A stretch of 64,000 bases of DNA from G963677185 sp963677185 (GCA_963677185.1 OY781889.1:558001-622000), one strand, 5' to 3'. Positions 47,011 to 55,773 are shown, counted from the first letter of the stretch. The notes: generated by a model not told the origin, from the sequence alone. Numbers and translations are program-made.

Positions 47011-48327
47011 TTACAGCTTGTAAATGTGTTCGGCTTTAATCTTCTTAAATCCATTGCGACAGTCCAGAATCAGCCCGGCATTAGCGGCAATCATCGTGTA
47101 GTCGAAATAGGAATGGTCAGTGGTCAGAACCACCAGGTCATAGCTTTTCAGCATATCGGCATCCAAATCAAGAGCTTTCACAATCTCTCCATGCCTGCGC
47201 TCGTGCTCAAACGAAGGCGCTAACTCATCGCAGTAGTCGATAACTGCACCAGTTTCTTCTAACAAATAGAATAATTCCAGGGCCGGGCTTTCTCTCAAAT
47301 CGTCTATGTCCTTTTTGTATGACATTCCCAGCAACAGGATTTTAGCGCCATTCAGGCACTTTTTACGGGTATTAAGAACCTCCGATATTTTAGAAACAAC
47401 AAATCGCGGCATATTGCCGTTGATGTCGCTGGCCAATTCAATAAAGCGATTGTAAAAATCAAAAGTTTTAGCTTTCCAGCTTAAATACATAGGATCAAGC
47501 GGGATACAATGCCCTCCTATGCCCGGCCCGGGATAAAACGGCATGAATCCGAATGGTTTGGTGGCGGCAGCGTCGATGACCTCCCATATGTCTATTTTCA
47601 TACGATCACAAAGAAGGGCCATTTCGTTTACCAGGGCGATATTGACGCTGCGGAAGGTGTTTTCCAGCAGTTTCACCATTTCCGCGCTGCGCGTCGATGA
47701 AACCGGCACAATATTGCTGACTACATTGCCATAGACCGCCACGGCCAGTTCGGTGCAGGCTGGAGTTACACCACCCATTACCTTGGGTGTGTTATGAGTC
47801 TGATATATCTGGTTGCCCGGGTCCACCCGTTCAGGTGAAAATGCCACGAACAGATCTTCCCCTGCTTTATATCCCAGCAATTCAAGTTCGTTTTTTACCA
47901 GTTCGTCAGTAGTGCCTGGATAGGTGGTGCTTTCCAGCACAATCAGCATACCTGGATGTAGAAATTTTTTAATCTCTGAAACCGAAGCATTTATATAACT
48001 GATATCCGGATCCTTGGTTTTACGCAGCGGTGTGGGCACACATATGCTTACGGTATCAGCCTGGCTTATTCCTGCAAAATCGGTGCTGACTGTTAACCTT
48101 TCCGCAGCGACCATATCTTGTACATCTTCGGATTTTACATCTATAACATAGGACTCTCCCTGGAGCAATCTTGATACTTTGCTTTCATCAATATCAATGC
48201 CAAGCACCCGGTAGCCCTTTTTCGCCATTTCCACGGCCAGTGGCAAACCCACATAACCCAGGCCAACCACAGCTAAGTAAGCTTCTTTTTCCAAAATTTT
48301 CTTCAGGAGTTTTTCCTTGTGGTTCAC
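47011..48327 (-). CDS. wbpA: Nucleotide-sugar dehydrogenase (WbpA-like)
   Basis: A 438-residue UDP-sugar 6-dehydrogenase starting with GTG, 8 bases after GAGGG. VVGLGYVGLPLAVEMAKKGY is the NAD-binding motif; VLESTTYPGTTDELV and PGPGIGGHCIPLDPMYLSWKA, with the catalytic Cys in GGHCIPLDP, match the WbpA/UDP-GlcNAc 6-dehydrogenase group. It would make UDP-GlcNAcA, the first step of the diacetamido uronic acid pathway. It is the first sugar gene after the local regulator, 49 bases downstream of it. Confidence 0.92.
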   Translation of the reverse strand: MNHKEKLLKKILEKEAYLAVVGLGYVGLPLAVEMAKKGYRVLGIDIDESKVSRLLQGESYVIDVKSEDVQDMVAAERLTVSTDFAGISQADTVSICVPTPLRKTKDPDISYINASVSEIKKFLHPGMLIVLESTTYPGTTDELVKNELELLGYKAGEDLFVAFSPERVDPGNQIYQTHNTPKVMGGVTPACTELAVAVYGNVVSNIVPVSSTRSAEMVKLLENTFRSVNIALVNEMALLCDRMKIDIWEVIDAAATKPFGFMPFYPGPGIGGHCIPLDPMYLSWKAKTFDFYNRFIELASDINGNMPRFVVSKISEVLNTRKKCLNGAKILLLGMSYKKDIDDLRESPALELFYLLEETGAVIDYCDELAPSFEHERRHGEIVKALDLDADMLKSYDLVVLTTDHSYFDYTMIAANAGLILDCRNGFKKIKAEHIYKL

Positions 48328-48376
48328 TCAATATACCCTCCCCTAAATCATCAATTACTTTTATTCCCGATCCGCT

Positions 48377-48904
48377 TTATGCAGTCCACAAGATCAGGGC
48401 TGATTCTTCATTAAATTTTTCTCTAAGCTTTTCGAATTCTGTACGGCTCAAGGTAATTGTACGGATCTTGCGTTCTATCAGCCCTTCGGTTTTCTCCACC
48501 AGGAACTGCAGGTAATTCTTATCGACTTCGCCGACGATAACCAGATCTATCAGGCCGGAATCAACACCCCGGGCATAATCGCCGGTAATCAATGCCAGTT
48601 CCACTGCGCCCAGCTCGTTAATAACTACTTCAACAATCTGGTCGAAACCGGTGTATTTGCGGACGATGCTGTTAATTTCGGGAAAGAACACATGGTTTTT
48701 GTTTGCTTTATAGGCTATAGTCCGCCCTTCTTTCTGGCTCTCCAGCATGCCTGCTTCAGTCAGACGGTTGAGCTCAACCCGGATGGCGTTGCTGGACTCG
48801 CCGAATTCTGTAGCCAGACCGCGTAAATGGGCTGATATATCAGGGTTCAAGAATAGCTTGAGCAGCAGTTTCACCCTTGTTTTTGACGTTACCAGCGAAT
48901 CCAA
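48377..48904 (-). CDS. Winged-helix regulator with nucleotidyltransferase-like domain
   Basis: A 175-residue protein. Residues about 5-65 form a winged helix (TSKTRVKLLLKLFLN, then LRGLATEFGESSNAIRVELNRL). Residues about 95-160 have the nucleotidyltransferase fold pattern (LALITGDYARGVDSGLIDLVIVGEV), with the GS of the active site changed to TGDYA and D-x-D reduced, so catalysis is doubtful. Relatives often precede polysaccharide genes. The start is TTG; its ribosome site is poor, so it may be slightly wrong. A perfect 20-bp inverted repeat lies 36 bases upstream, the likely operator. Function as a regulator of the glycan locus is inferred. Confidence 0.75.
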   Translation of the reverse strand: MDSLVTSKTRVKLLLKLFLNPDISAHLRGLATEFGESSNAIRVELNRLTEAGMLESQKEGRTIAYKANKNHVFFPEINSIVRKYTGFDQIVEVVINELGAVELALITGDYARGVDSGLIDLVIVGEVDKNYLQFLVEKTEGLIERKIRTITLSRTEFEKLREKFNEESALILWTA

Positions 48905-48939
48905 TCCTAAAATAGTATGACCTCATTTCCAGAATAAAC

Positions 48940-48984
48940 TTCGTCTCTATTATGAGTAAAATTATTACTCATAATAGAGACGAA
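48940..48984. promoter_or_regulatory. Perfect 20-bp inverted repeat upstream of the regulator
   Basis: The arms 48940-48959 and 48965-48984 are exact complements with a 5-base A/T loop. The arms contain TTCGTCTC and TTATGAGTAA. The repeat lies between hicA and the winged-helix gene, both on the minus strand. It may be a dyad operator or, as RNA, a strong hairpin. There is no T-tract, so simple termination of hicA is less likely. Confidence 0.6.
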
Positions 48985-49012
48985 ATCAAGCCTATTTTGT
49001 TACGGAGCGCTA

Positions 49013-49255
49013 TTATTTTAATTTTGATATTAGCTCATCTTTGCTAACATTCAGATGATCGGCTACATCATATAGAATTGCATTCACAGTGCCAATCCTG
49101 ATATCGTTATGATCGGGAACTGTTATGTGGTGTTCTGCCCCGATAATCGATGAAGTGAGACGGATGTGGCTCCCGGTTTGCCTGCTCACGAAATATCCAT
49201 AATCCGCCAGCATTCTGATGATTTGTTGTGCATTAAGGCCGCGGGGAATCCTCAT
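49013..49255 (-). CDS. hicA: HicA-family mRNA interferase toxin
   Basis: An 80-residue protein of the HicA/YcfA family: a small dsRNA-binding-like fold with LNAQQIIRMLADYGYFVSRQTGSHIRLT, where the His of GSH is the catalytic residue, and HHITVPDHNDIRIGTVNAIL. HicA toxins cut mRNA. Its ATG overlaps the stop of the partner gene by four bases, as usual in TA operons. The pair is inserted between the PglF-like gene and the regulator gene, in the same direction. Confidence 0.88.
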   Translation of the reverse strand: MRIPRGLNAQQIIRMLADYGYFVSRQTGSHIRLTSSIIGAEHHITVPDHNDIRIGTVNAILYDVADHLNVSKDELISKLK

Positions 49256-49461
49256 ATCGCCAGCAGCTCTTCTTTCACATAATGCAGTCTTATAATCCTG
49301 GGTTCCTTCCCTTCGTCATAATGACATTTGACTGCATCAATAATATTAATTTTTAGTTCACCGGCAGTATCGGCTTCGGTAAATATTGATTCACCCATTG
49401 CGCGGGCTGTATAGCCACCCTCCTGGGATTCTTCGACGATAAAAATTATTTCGCGATTCAC
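49252..49461 (-). CDS. hicB: HicB-family antitoxin
   Basis: A 69-residue protein starting with GTG 8 bases after GGAGG; an upstream GTG at 49470 abuts the ribosome site. FIVEESQEGGYTARAMGESIFTEADTAGELKINIIDAV is the HicB-type partial RNase H fold (degraded active site). No C-terminal DNA-binding domain is present, so autoregulation would need another factor. It precedes hicA with a four-base overlap, the reverse of the classic hicA-hicB order but common in Firmicutes and cyanobacteria. Confidence 0.8.
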   Translation of the reverse strand: MNREIIFIVEESQEGGYTARAMGESIFTEADTAGELKINIIDAVKCHYDEGKEPRIIRLHYVKEELLAI

Positions 49462-49536
49462 AACCAGCACCTCCGCCTCTACACTTCATACTAATCCTTA
49501 TAGTCTATTCAATCATTTATTATCTGTATTATATAA

Positions 49537-51294
49537 TTATTTGCTTAACCCCGCCAGCATCGACCGCCACAGCCCTTCCAGGTCCTGTCCGGCCAGGTTT
49601 TTCTCTGCGCCGTTTTTCAGCACATATATCTGTTCATGCCGGGTCAGGCTTAGCTCCTCCTGGCTGGAGAATAGTTCCTCGTGGAGTTTTTCTCCAGGCC
49701 GAAGGCCAATATATGTAATTTTGATGTCTCTTTCCGGTTCAAACCCGGCCAGACGTATCAAGTCTTCGGCCAGATCCTGGATTTTCACCGGTTCGCCCAT
49801 GTCGAGAACGAAAATTTCTCCACCCTGGGCTAGAGCCCCGGCCTGGATGATCAATCCGGAGGCTTCGGGAATGGTCATGAAGTAGCGGGTCATGGCCGGG
49901 TCGGTGATGGTTACCGGGCCGCCCTTTTCAATCTGGCGTTTGAAAATAGGCACTACCGATCCCTTGCTGCCCAGCACATTGCCGAAACGGACCGCCGCAT
50001 AACGGGTTATACCTGAGTCGTTGAAGCCCTGCACAATTTTCTCGGCCAGGCGCTTGCTGGCTCCCATGACACTGCTGGGATTCACCGCTTTGTCGGTGGA
50101 AACCATGATGAACGTTTCTGCCTGGTATTTCCCTGCTAATTCGGCTATGTTTTTAGTGCCGAGCACATTGTTTTTGAACGCTTGATCTGGATGCATTTCC
50201 ATCAGGGGAACGTGTTTGTATGCGGCTGCGTGGAAAACCACCTGCGGAGAGTGTTTCTGGTATATGGTTTCAATTTCATCAATAACCTTGACATCGGCCA
50301 GCTCCGCTGCCAGGCAATCGCCGCCCCACTTATTCCGCAGTTCCATTTCTATCTCAAATAAGCTGTTCTCGCTGTTATCCAGCAGAACCAGCTTTTGGGG
50401 ATTAAAACCGGCTATTTGCCGGCACAGTTCCGAGCCAATCGAACCTCCGGCCCCGCTCACCATGACTGTGCGCCCGCCCAGGTAGGCTGCAATCTCTTCC
50501 ATATCAAGCTTGACCGGTTCGCGCCGTAGCAAATCCTCCATTTCCACATTGCGCAGCTCATTGTTGCTGATTATCTCGCCGGTGCCCTGGAATATTCTGA
50601 CCTTGGCGGGCGTAGAGCGGCAGATCTCCAGTAATTCGCGTATGGTGCGGCCATTGGAGGAGGGCATCGCAATGACGATCTCTTCGACATCATACTGGCT
50701 GACTACATGAGCAATATCTTCACGGCGTCCCAGCACCTCAATGCCATACAGGCTCATTTTTTGCTTGAAGGGATTGTCGTCAATAAATCCGATAGGTTCG
50801 AGACCGAGCGCGGCATTATGCTGCAGTTCCCTGGCCACAATGGCTCCTCCGTCCCCTGCGCCGATTATCAGCGTGTTTTTCAGGCTCTCCCGTGCGTTTT
50901 TCACTACTAGATCGCGTATTACCCTCCAGCCCAGGCGAGTAATGCCGATGAGCGCAACGGAAAGCATCCAGGACATAATATAGACGGTACGCGGCAGGGT
51001 GGGTAATTCAATCGTGTAAATCGCCACTACTCCCACCAACATAGCAATGGATACTGCGCGGATAATGCTGACCAGCTCACCGATGCTGGCATATTTCCAT
51101 AGCCGGTGATAAAGACGACTGATAAAAAGGCTTGCCACCACCAGGGCGGCGAACATCGGAGCAAGATAGAAAAAATTCGATGCGTAGGGCTCTTCGATAA
51201 CATCGAAGCGCAGCCATAACGCAAAATAGATGGCCGCAGCCACCGTTAATGCATCCACTATCATTAATGATATAATTCTTAACCAGTAAAACAT
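49537..51294 (-). CDS. PglF/FlaA1-like UDP-GlcNAc 4,6-dehydratase
   Basis: A 585-residue protein. Four N-terminal membrane helices (to about residue 130) are followed by a first Rossmann domain (TLIIGAGDGGAIVARELQ) and a second (VMVSGAGGSIGSELCRQI). MVSTDKAVNPSSVMGASKR holds the active site, with the Tyr of YxxxK replaced by Met as in PglF and FlaA1 relatives. It should convert UDP-GlcNAc to the 4-keto-6-deoxy sugar that the PglE-like aminotransferase needs. The partners lie 27 kb away in the same locus. Stop-codon side faces hicB. Confidence 0.9.
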   Translation of the reverse strand: MFYWLRIISLMIVDALTVAAAIYFALWLRFDVIEEPYASNFFYLAPMFAALVVASLFISRLYHRLWKYASIGELVSIIRAVSIAMLVGVVAIYTIELPTLPRTVYIMSWMLSVALIGITRLGWRVIRDLVVKNARESLKNTLIIGAGDGGAIVARELQHNAALGLEPIGFIDDNPFKQKMSLYGIEVLGRREDIAHVVSQYDVEEIVIAMPSSNGRTIRELLEICRSTPAKVRIFQGTGEIISNNELRNVEMEDLLRREPVKLDMEEIAAYLGGRTVMVSGAGGSIGSELCRQIAGFNPQKLVLLDNSENSLFEIEMELRNKWGGDCLAAELADVKVIDEIETIYQKHSPQVVFHAAAYKHVPLMEMHPDQAFKNNVLGTKNIAELAGKYQAETFIMVSTDKAVNPSSVMGASKRLAEKIVQGFNDSGITRYAAVRFGNVLGSKGSVVPIFKRQIEKGGPVTITDPAMTRYFMTIPEASGLIIQAGALAQGGEIFVLDMGEPVKIQDLAEDLIRLAGFEPERDIKITYIGLRPGEKLHEELFSSQEELSLTRHEQIYVLKNGAEKNLAGQDLEGLWRSMLAGLSK

Positions 51295-51452
51295 TTAATA
51301 GTCGAGGTCGCGTTACTGCGCTGGAGCAGGTAATATTCCCCTGCGGATTCTTTACAGCACAACCAGCCCCGGGTCTCCTTCCAATTTATCCAAAAAACCA
51401 GAGTATCTTCCTTTATGATTCGCGTCTTGCGCTTCACAATTTAATGCGATCT

Positions 51453-52739
51453 CTATCCTCCGAAGGTTACCGTTTCCACTGCGCCATCCACCTGGGTGTC
51501 CAGCGAATAGGTCTTGCCGGACGGATAACTGATATCAATGCGGGCCCCGCTGTCAGTATTGCTGCCGGTGACGGTAATCGAAGCATTGCCCAGCGCCTGG
51601 CTGATGGATACATCACTTGCCAGCTGCTTGTTTTTAATCGTATAGATAAGGTGGCCAATATCTTCTTTAATAACAACCTTCATATAGCCGGATGCGGTTA
51701 GAACGATCAATACGCCGTTCTCGGTTGAAGATGCCGTCACCGTAACCTTGTCGGCATCGGGTACACTGCTGTCTTGTGGAGTTGTATCAAGCGGCGGAGT
51801 AGTATCTTCAGGTGGTGTTGTGTCAATCGGAGGCGTGACCGTAGAACTGCCGTCCGGAGAGGTCAAATAAGCTATATAGGTTACCCCGTCCCAGATTACC
51901 TTACCGCCAAATGCTTCCGCTGCAAAACGCACCGGGGCCAGAACGCTTTCACCCACCACTTTGGGGGCAACATCCAGGGTCCAGGGTTGGCCGTTAACAC
52001 TGGGAGTATTTGAGTTCAAGGGCATAATGACTGTGACCCCGTTCCGAACCGCTCCTGCGGTCTGGCTGTCCTGGTTCCAGGTAACACTGGCCCCAACCGC
52101 CTCAAATATGGCGCGAAGGGGCACCATCAAGCGACCTTCTTCAATCAGCGGGTCCACCCCGAAACTCAGCTGCCGCCCGTCCAGAACCACCCGGGGCACC
52201 ACGGGGATTGTTGATATCATGTCTGCCGGCGGTTGATCCACAACCACCGGCAGAGGATTGTTAACCACAGGCGAACCGCTTTCACTTACCAGGTCGGAAC
52301 GCACATAACCAATAGTGCCGCTTTGGGCTTGCACCTTGTACCAGTCTCCAACCACATCCAGCAGAGTCAGTACGGTGCCCTGCGCTACCTGCCCATAGCT
52401 TTCATAATCAGTTCCCGGTCCTTTGCGGACATTTACCTGGGTATCAATAATGCTAAGCGAAACCGGAATCACCTGACAGAAATCTTTGAATACCCATCCG
52501 CTGACCGATCCATAACTTATTTGGTACCATTCGTACGCCTGGCCAACTATGGAAACCGTGGCATCAGCATTCAAGCTGCCAACCACCGGCTTATCCGTTC
52601 CCGGTCCAGAACGTACATTAACGCTGTCTCCGGTAATATCACCGCTTACTGCCAGCGCCTGCAGAGGAAAACACAGCTGGCTGGCAATCGCCAGACAGCA
52701 GATTAAATGCTTAATCAAAATGCTCCATCTTTTTGCCAT
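51453..52739 (-). CDS. Secreted SH3b / stalk / AMIN-like wall protein
   Basis: An exported protein of 428 residues. The ATG at 52739 (GAGGT upstream) begins the signal peptide MAKRWSILIKHL. Two SH3b domains follow (SVNVRSGPGTDKPV, residues about 37-85; QVNVRKGPGTDYES, about 100-155), then a double copper-amine-oxidase-N domain (about 180-290; GRLMVPLRAIFEAVGASVTW) and a C-terminal AMIN-like beta domain (about 340-428). AMIN and SH3b domains usually target amidases to the wall, but no catalytic domain is present. It lies between the LCP and PglF-like genes, so it may bind the glycan or peptidoglycan. Confidence 0.85.
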   Translation of the reverse strand: MAKRWSILIKHLICCLAIASQLCFPLQALAVSGDITGDSVNVRSGPGTDKPVVGSLNADATVSIVGQAYEWYQISYGSVSGWVFKDFCQVIPVSLSIIDTQVNVRKGPGTDYESYGQVAQGTVLTLLDVVGDWYKVQAQSGTIGYVRSDLVSESGSPVVNNPLPVVVDQPPADMISTIPVVPRVVLDGRQLSFGVDPLIEEGRLMVPLRAIFEAVGASVTWNQDSQTAGAVRNGVTVIMPLNSNTPSVNGQPWTLDVAPKVVGESVLAPVRFAAEAFGGKVIWDGVTYIAYLTSPDGSSTVTPPIDTTPPEDTTPPLDTTPQDSSVPDADKVTVTASSTENGVLIVLTASGYMKVVIKEDIGHLIYTIKNKQLASDVSISQALGNASITVTGSNTDSGARIDISYPSGKTYSLDTQVDGAVETVTFGG

Positions 52740-52836
52740 AAAATACCTCAATAATCAATCATTACAGTGCTCGATCTCAGGACCGCTGCTATTCGCGCCA
52801 GAATACCGTTCATAATGACCAGTCCATTACGCAGTT

Positions 52837-54156
52837 TTATAGATTTCCGCTCCGGTTGGCGGTTACACCCGAATTCAAGGTGCCGCTGTCAGCATTGTCA
52901 TTATCATCACTGCTGTTTTCATGGCTGTTGTTATTGCTCGCGGAATTACTGCTGTGATTTGCTGTTCCATTGTCCTCAACGGAATTGCTGTCTGAATCCC
53001 CATCGTTGGTGCTGTCGTTGTTTTCATCATTGCCGTTCTCGGAATGATCGCCGCTATTAACGTCGCTGCCGTCATCGCCGGTATCTTCGCGTTCGCTGCC
53101 ATTTACCTGTTTATCGTTGGAATCAATCTTATTGTCATCGGAACTATCATTATCATGGCTGCTCCGATAATCGCTTTCCTCATCCCCACTGGATTCATCC
53201 CCGAACGGATTCTGGTAATCCTTCGTGCCTTCTGTATCCTTGAGGGGTTCAAAAGTCTTGCCCGCATAGAGTTTATCCAGAATGCTTCGCGCATCCCGGC
53301 GGTCCACCATCCAGTAGCATGAAATCAGGGTTCCGCTGCCGTCATAACCATTGTCATACCAGCCCGGAAGGGTCTGGGTAATCACATCATCCCCGCTAAA
53401 AGCTGGCGCCCAGGATGCCAGCTGCAGCATATCCATAAGGCTCATGTCCGTCATCATGCTCTTGTTTATAACCCGAATGATTTCCGGCAGCTTAACCACG
53501 TTTTCCGGAGACAGCATTTTGGCGGCCATGGACTTGATGAACACCGCCTGGGCCTGATCGCGTTCCTCATCTCCCATGAGATAGCTGCGATAGCGCATGT
53601 ATCCGACTGCATTCATGCCGTTCAGCACCTGCTTGCCAGGCCAAATGTCAATATAGTCGCCTTCCTTATACATGCGCTGCTTGACATCTACTTCCACTCC
53701 GCCAATCGCGTCCACTATCTCCCTGAAGCCGTTGAAATCAACCTCTACATAGTAATCAATCTTCACGCCAAATAACTGTTCCACCGTTTCCCGGGCCAGC
53801 TGCGGACCGCCGATGGCATGAGCGGCGTTGATCTTGTTAGTGCCGTATTTCTTGCTGGTCCACTTGGTGTCCCTGGGTATGAATACGAACACTATTTTCT
53901 TCAGCTCCGGGTCCACCGAAGCCAGTACCATGCTGTCCGAGCGGGCCACCGTCTCTTTTGGGCGGGCATCGCTTCCCATGATGAGGATATTTACCCTTTC
54001 GCCGTCAATATCCACAGTCTGGCTGGCTTCCTTATCCCCTTGACGGGCAACGCCAGGCGTATTCAATACATATGCAAGCACCGCGCCGGTACTGAAAGCA
54101 AACGCAAATACCACAACTGCAATTATTAAATATTTCAGAATTGTTTTAAGCCGCAA
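52837..54156 (-). CDS. LytR-CpsA-Psr (LCP) family glycopolymer ligase
   Basis: A 439-residue type II membrane protein starting with TTG, 7 bases after GAGGAG. One membrane helix (about 8-30) precedes the LCP domain: ILIMGSDARPKETVARSDSMVLASVDP, FIPRDTKW, INAAHAIGGP and GYMRYRS with its conserved arginines. LCP enzymes attach wall teichoic acid, capsule or other polymers to peptidoglycan. The last 105 residues are almost only Asp, Ser, Asn, Gly and Glu, an acidic disordered tail that most LCP proteins lack. It lies between the TagO-like gene and the SH3b protein. Confidence 0.92.
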   Translation of the reverse strand: MRLKTILKYLIIAVVVFAFAFSTGAVLAYVLNTPGVARQGDKEASQTVDIDGERVNILIMGSDARPKETVARSDSMVLASVDPELKKIVFVFIPRDTKWTSKKYGTNKINAAHAIGGPQLARETVEQLFGVKIDYYVEVDFNGFREIVDAIGGVEVDVKQRMYKEGDYIDIWPGKQVLNGMNAVGYMRYRSYLMGDEERDQAQAVFIKSMAAKMLSPENVVKLPEIIRVINKSMMTDMSLMDMLQLASWAPAFSGDDVITQTLPGWYDNGYDGSGTLISCYWMVDRRDARSILDKLYAGKTFEPLKDTEGTKDYQNPFGDESSGDEESDYRSSHDNDSSDDNKIDSNDKQVNGSEREDTGDDGSDVNSGDHSENGNDENNDSTNDGDSDSNSVEDNGTANHSSNSASNNNSHENSSDDNDNADSGTLNSGVTANRSGNL

Positions 54157-54267
54157 ATGTCAGCTCCTCGATCTTTAAAATCTTTCATCTTACTATAATA
54201 ATAGCTGTGCCGCTTACGAACGGCCAGTCCAACCCATCCAAAATCAGGCCGGGATTGGTCCGGGTAA

Positions 54268-55341
54268 TTATTTACCGTCTTTCTCTATAAGCTCTGCTTC
54301 TTCCTTCTTAATAGCCTGGTCTCCGGTCCTCATGCCAATCTTTTCCGCCACGATCACTACGCTCAGGAAGAGTGCCGCCACCAGGAAAATGCTGCCGGTC
54401 CAGCCGAACCAGCCCATTAATATGGCTATTAAACCAAACAAAGCAGCTCCGGTATAAATAAGCAAAACACTGCGCGGATGGCTGAATCCCATAGCCATCA
54501 AGCGATGATGGAGATGGTTTTTATCCGGCAGAAAAACCGGCTGGCGATTATAAACCCGCCGTACAATAGCAAAAAGGGTGTCTGAAATAGGTATACCCAG
54601 GATCACCACCGGAACCAGCAGTGACAAAAAAGTCGTGCTCTTGACCAGACCGATCACGGCCAGGCAGGCCAGAACAAATCCCAGGAAATTCGAGCCGGAA
54701 TCCCCCATAAAGGTTCGAGCCGGATAGAAATTAAACGGTAGAAAGCCTCCGATAGAGCAAGCCAGCAGCATAGCCACCACGAACACTCCGTCGTAACCCT
54801 GTAAATATGCTGATACGCCCATGGTGATAGCCGCTATCCCCGATACTCCTGCTGCCAGGCCATCCAGGCCGTCCAGCAGATTAATGGCATTGGTGACGCC
54901 AACTATCCATATGAAGGTTAACGGCAGGCTAATGTACGGGCTCAAACCATAAAGCCCGTTAAACGGATTGTTAAGAAATTCCACGCTTATTCCATAATGA
55001 ATAGCGATGGCTGCCGCCAGACACTGGCCCAGTAATTTGAACCAGGGTGAAGCCTGGTAAACATCATCCAGGGCGCCGATGGTAAAAACAATCATCCCCC
55101 CGGCAATAACCCCCCAGAATTCAGGAACATACCGGCCTACTGCAAACATGCCCAGCATAAAAGCCAGAAAAATAGCCAGGCCTCCCAGCCTGGGCATTCC
55201 CGTATCGTGTACCTTGCGGGCATCTGGCTTATCAATGGCGCCCAGCCGGTGGGCCAGGCTGATGGACTGCGGCACTGCCAGATATGCCATGATAACAGTC
55301 GCTGTAAAAATTAGCGGGAGGCGATAATCGCCCGATAGCAT
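54268..55341 (-). CDS. tagO: MraY/WecA-family undecaprenyl-phosphate sugar-1-phosphate transferase
   Basis: A 357-residue membrane protein with about eleven helices. GAIDKPDARKVHDTGMPRLGGLAIF, TIGALDDVYQ (metal-binding Asp pair), NLLDGLDGLAAGVS, FMGDSGSNFLGF and DKNHLHHRLMAMG are the family motifs, the last being the nucleotide-binding His cluster of the TagO/WecA branch. It should put GlcNAc-1-phosphate on the lipid carrier. With a PglC-like enzyme also in the locus, two different glycans may be started. It is the first minus-strand gene of the locus. Confidence 0.92.
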   Translation of the reverse strand: MLSGDYRLPLIFTATVIMAYLAVPQSISLAHRLGAIDKPDARKVHDTGMPRLGGLAIFLAFMLGMFAVGRYVPEFWGVIAGGMIVFTIGALDDVYQASPWFKLLGQCLAAAIAIHYGISVEFLNNPFNGLYGLSPYISLPLTFIWIVGVTNAINLLDGLDGLAAGVSGIAAITMGVSAYLQGYDGVFVVAMLLACSIGGFLPFNFYPARTFMGDSGSNFLGFVLACLAVIGLVKSTTFLSLLVPVVILGIPISDTLFAIVRRVYNRQPVFLPDKNHLHHRLMAMGFSHPRSVLLIYTGAALFGLIAILMGWFGWTGSIFLVAALFLSVVIVAEKIGMRTGDQAIKKEEAELIEKDGK

Positions 55342-55773
55342 TGGCTCATCTCCTTGTAATACAGGTCCATACGCTATTTATGACCATAAATAATCAAATA
55401 AAGCGAATTTTGACAGGGTTCCAAGCCTCACGGCTAAAATGATTTTATCACCATGAATCAGAGATGGCAACCTCGCCCGGTGAAAGGGACACCTGATGGG
55501 TATCTTAACCTTCAATGTCGGATAACTGATTGATTTATAAAAGAATGCCCTATTTGAAAAACTTTAAAATCATTTTATAGAGCAAATCACTCATTAGAAC
55601 CGTTAAGCCTTCTTCAAATACCCTTTTCCGCCCTGATACCACGATCCCGCCAACATAGTCACCCGTCTGTCACCGAACGATTGTATTATTTTGGGCTACA
55701 ATTTAGGTCTTTGCTGGTTTTTTCTTCTCCCCAATCCCGATTTTTGCTTTTCAAACTGCGCCCTATTAAAAAT
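55342..55773. other. Gene-free region upstream of tagO and the first adhesin locus
   Basis: About 430 bases without a gene I accept. TAAAATGATTTTA (55435-55447) and its complement TAAAATCATTTTA (55565-55577) form a 13-bp inverted repeat with 117 bases between. The segment after about 55690 (TGTATTATTTTGGG..., ACAATTTAGGTC) resembles the region before the second adhesin locus at about 61650. I see no riboswitch I can name. Confidence 0.4.

Noticed and set aside
49468..49470. GTG at 49470 as the start of hicB
   Set aside because: It directly abuts the GGAG of the ribosome site; the GTG at 49461 has correct spacing.
55411..55520. Cyclic-di-GMP-like or other riboswitch
   Set aside because: AAGCCTCACGGCTAAA recalls part of the class I consensus, but the remaining conserved segments are missing or out of order on both strands.
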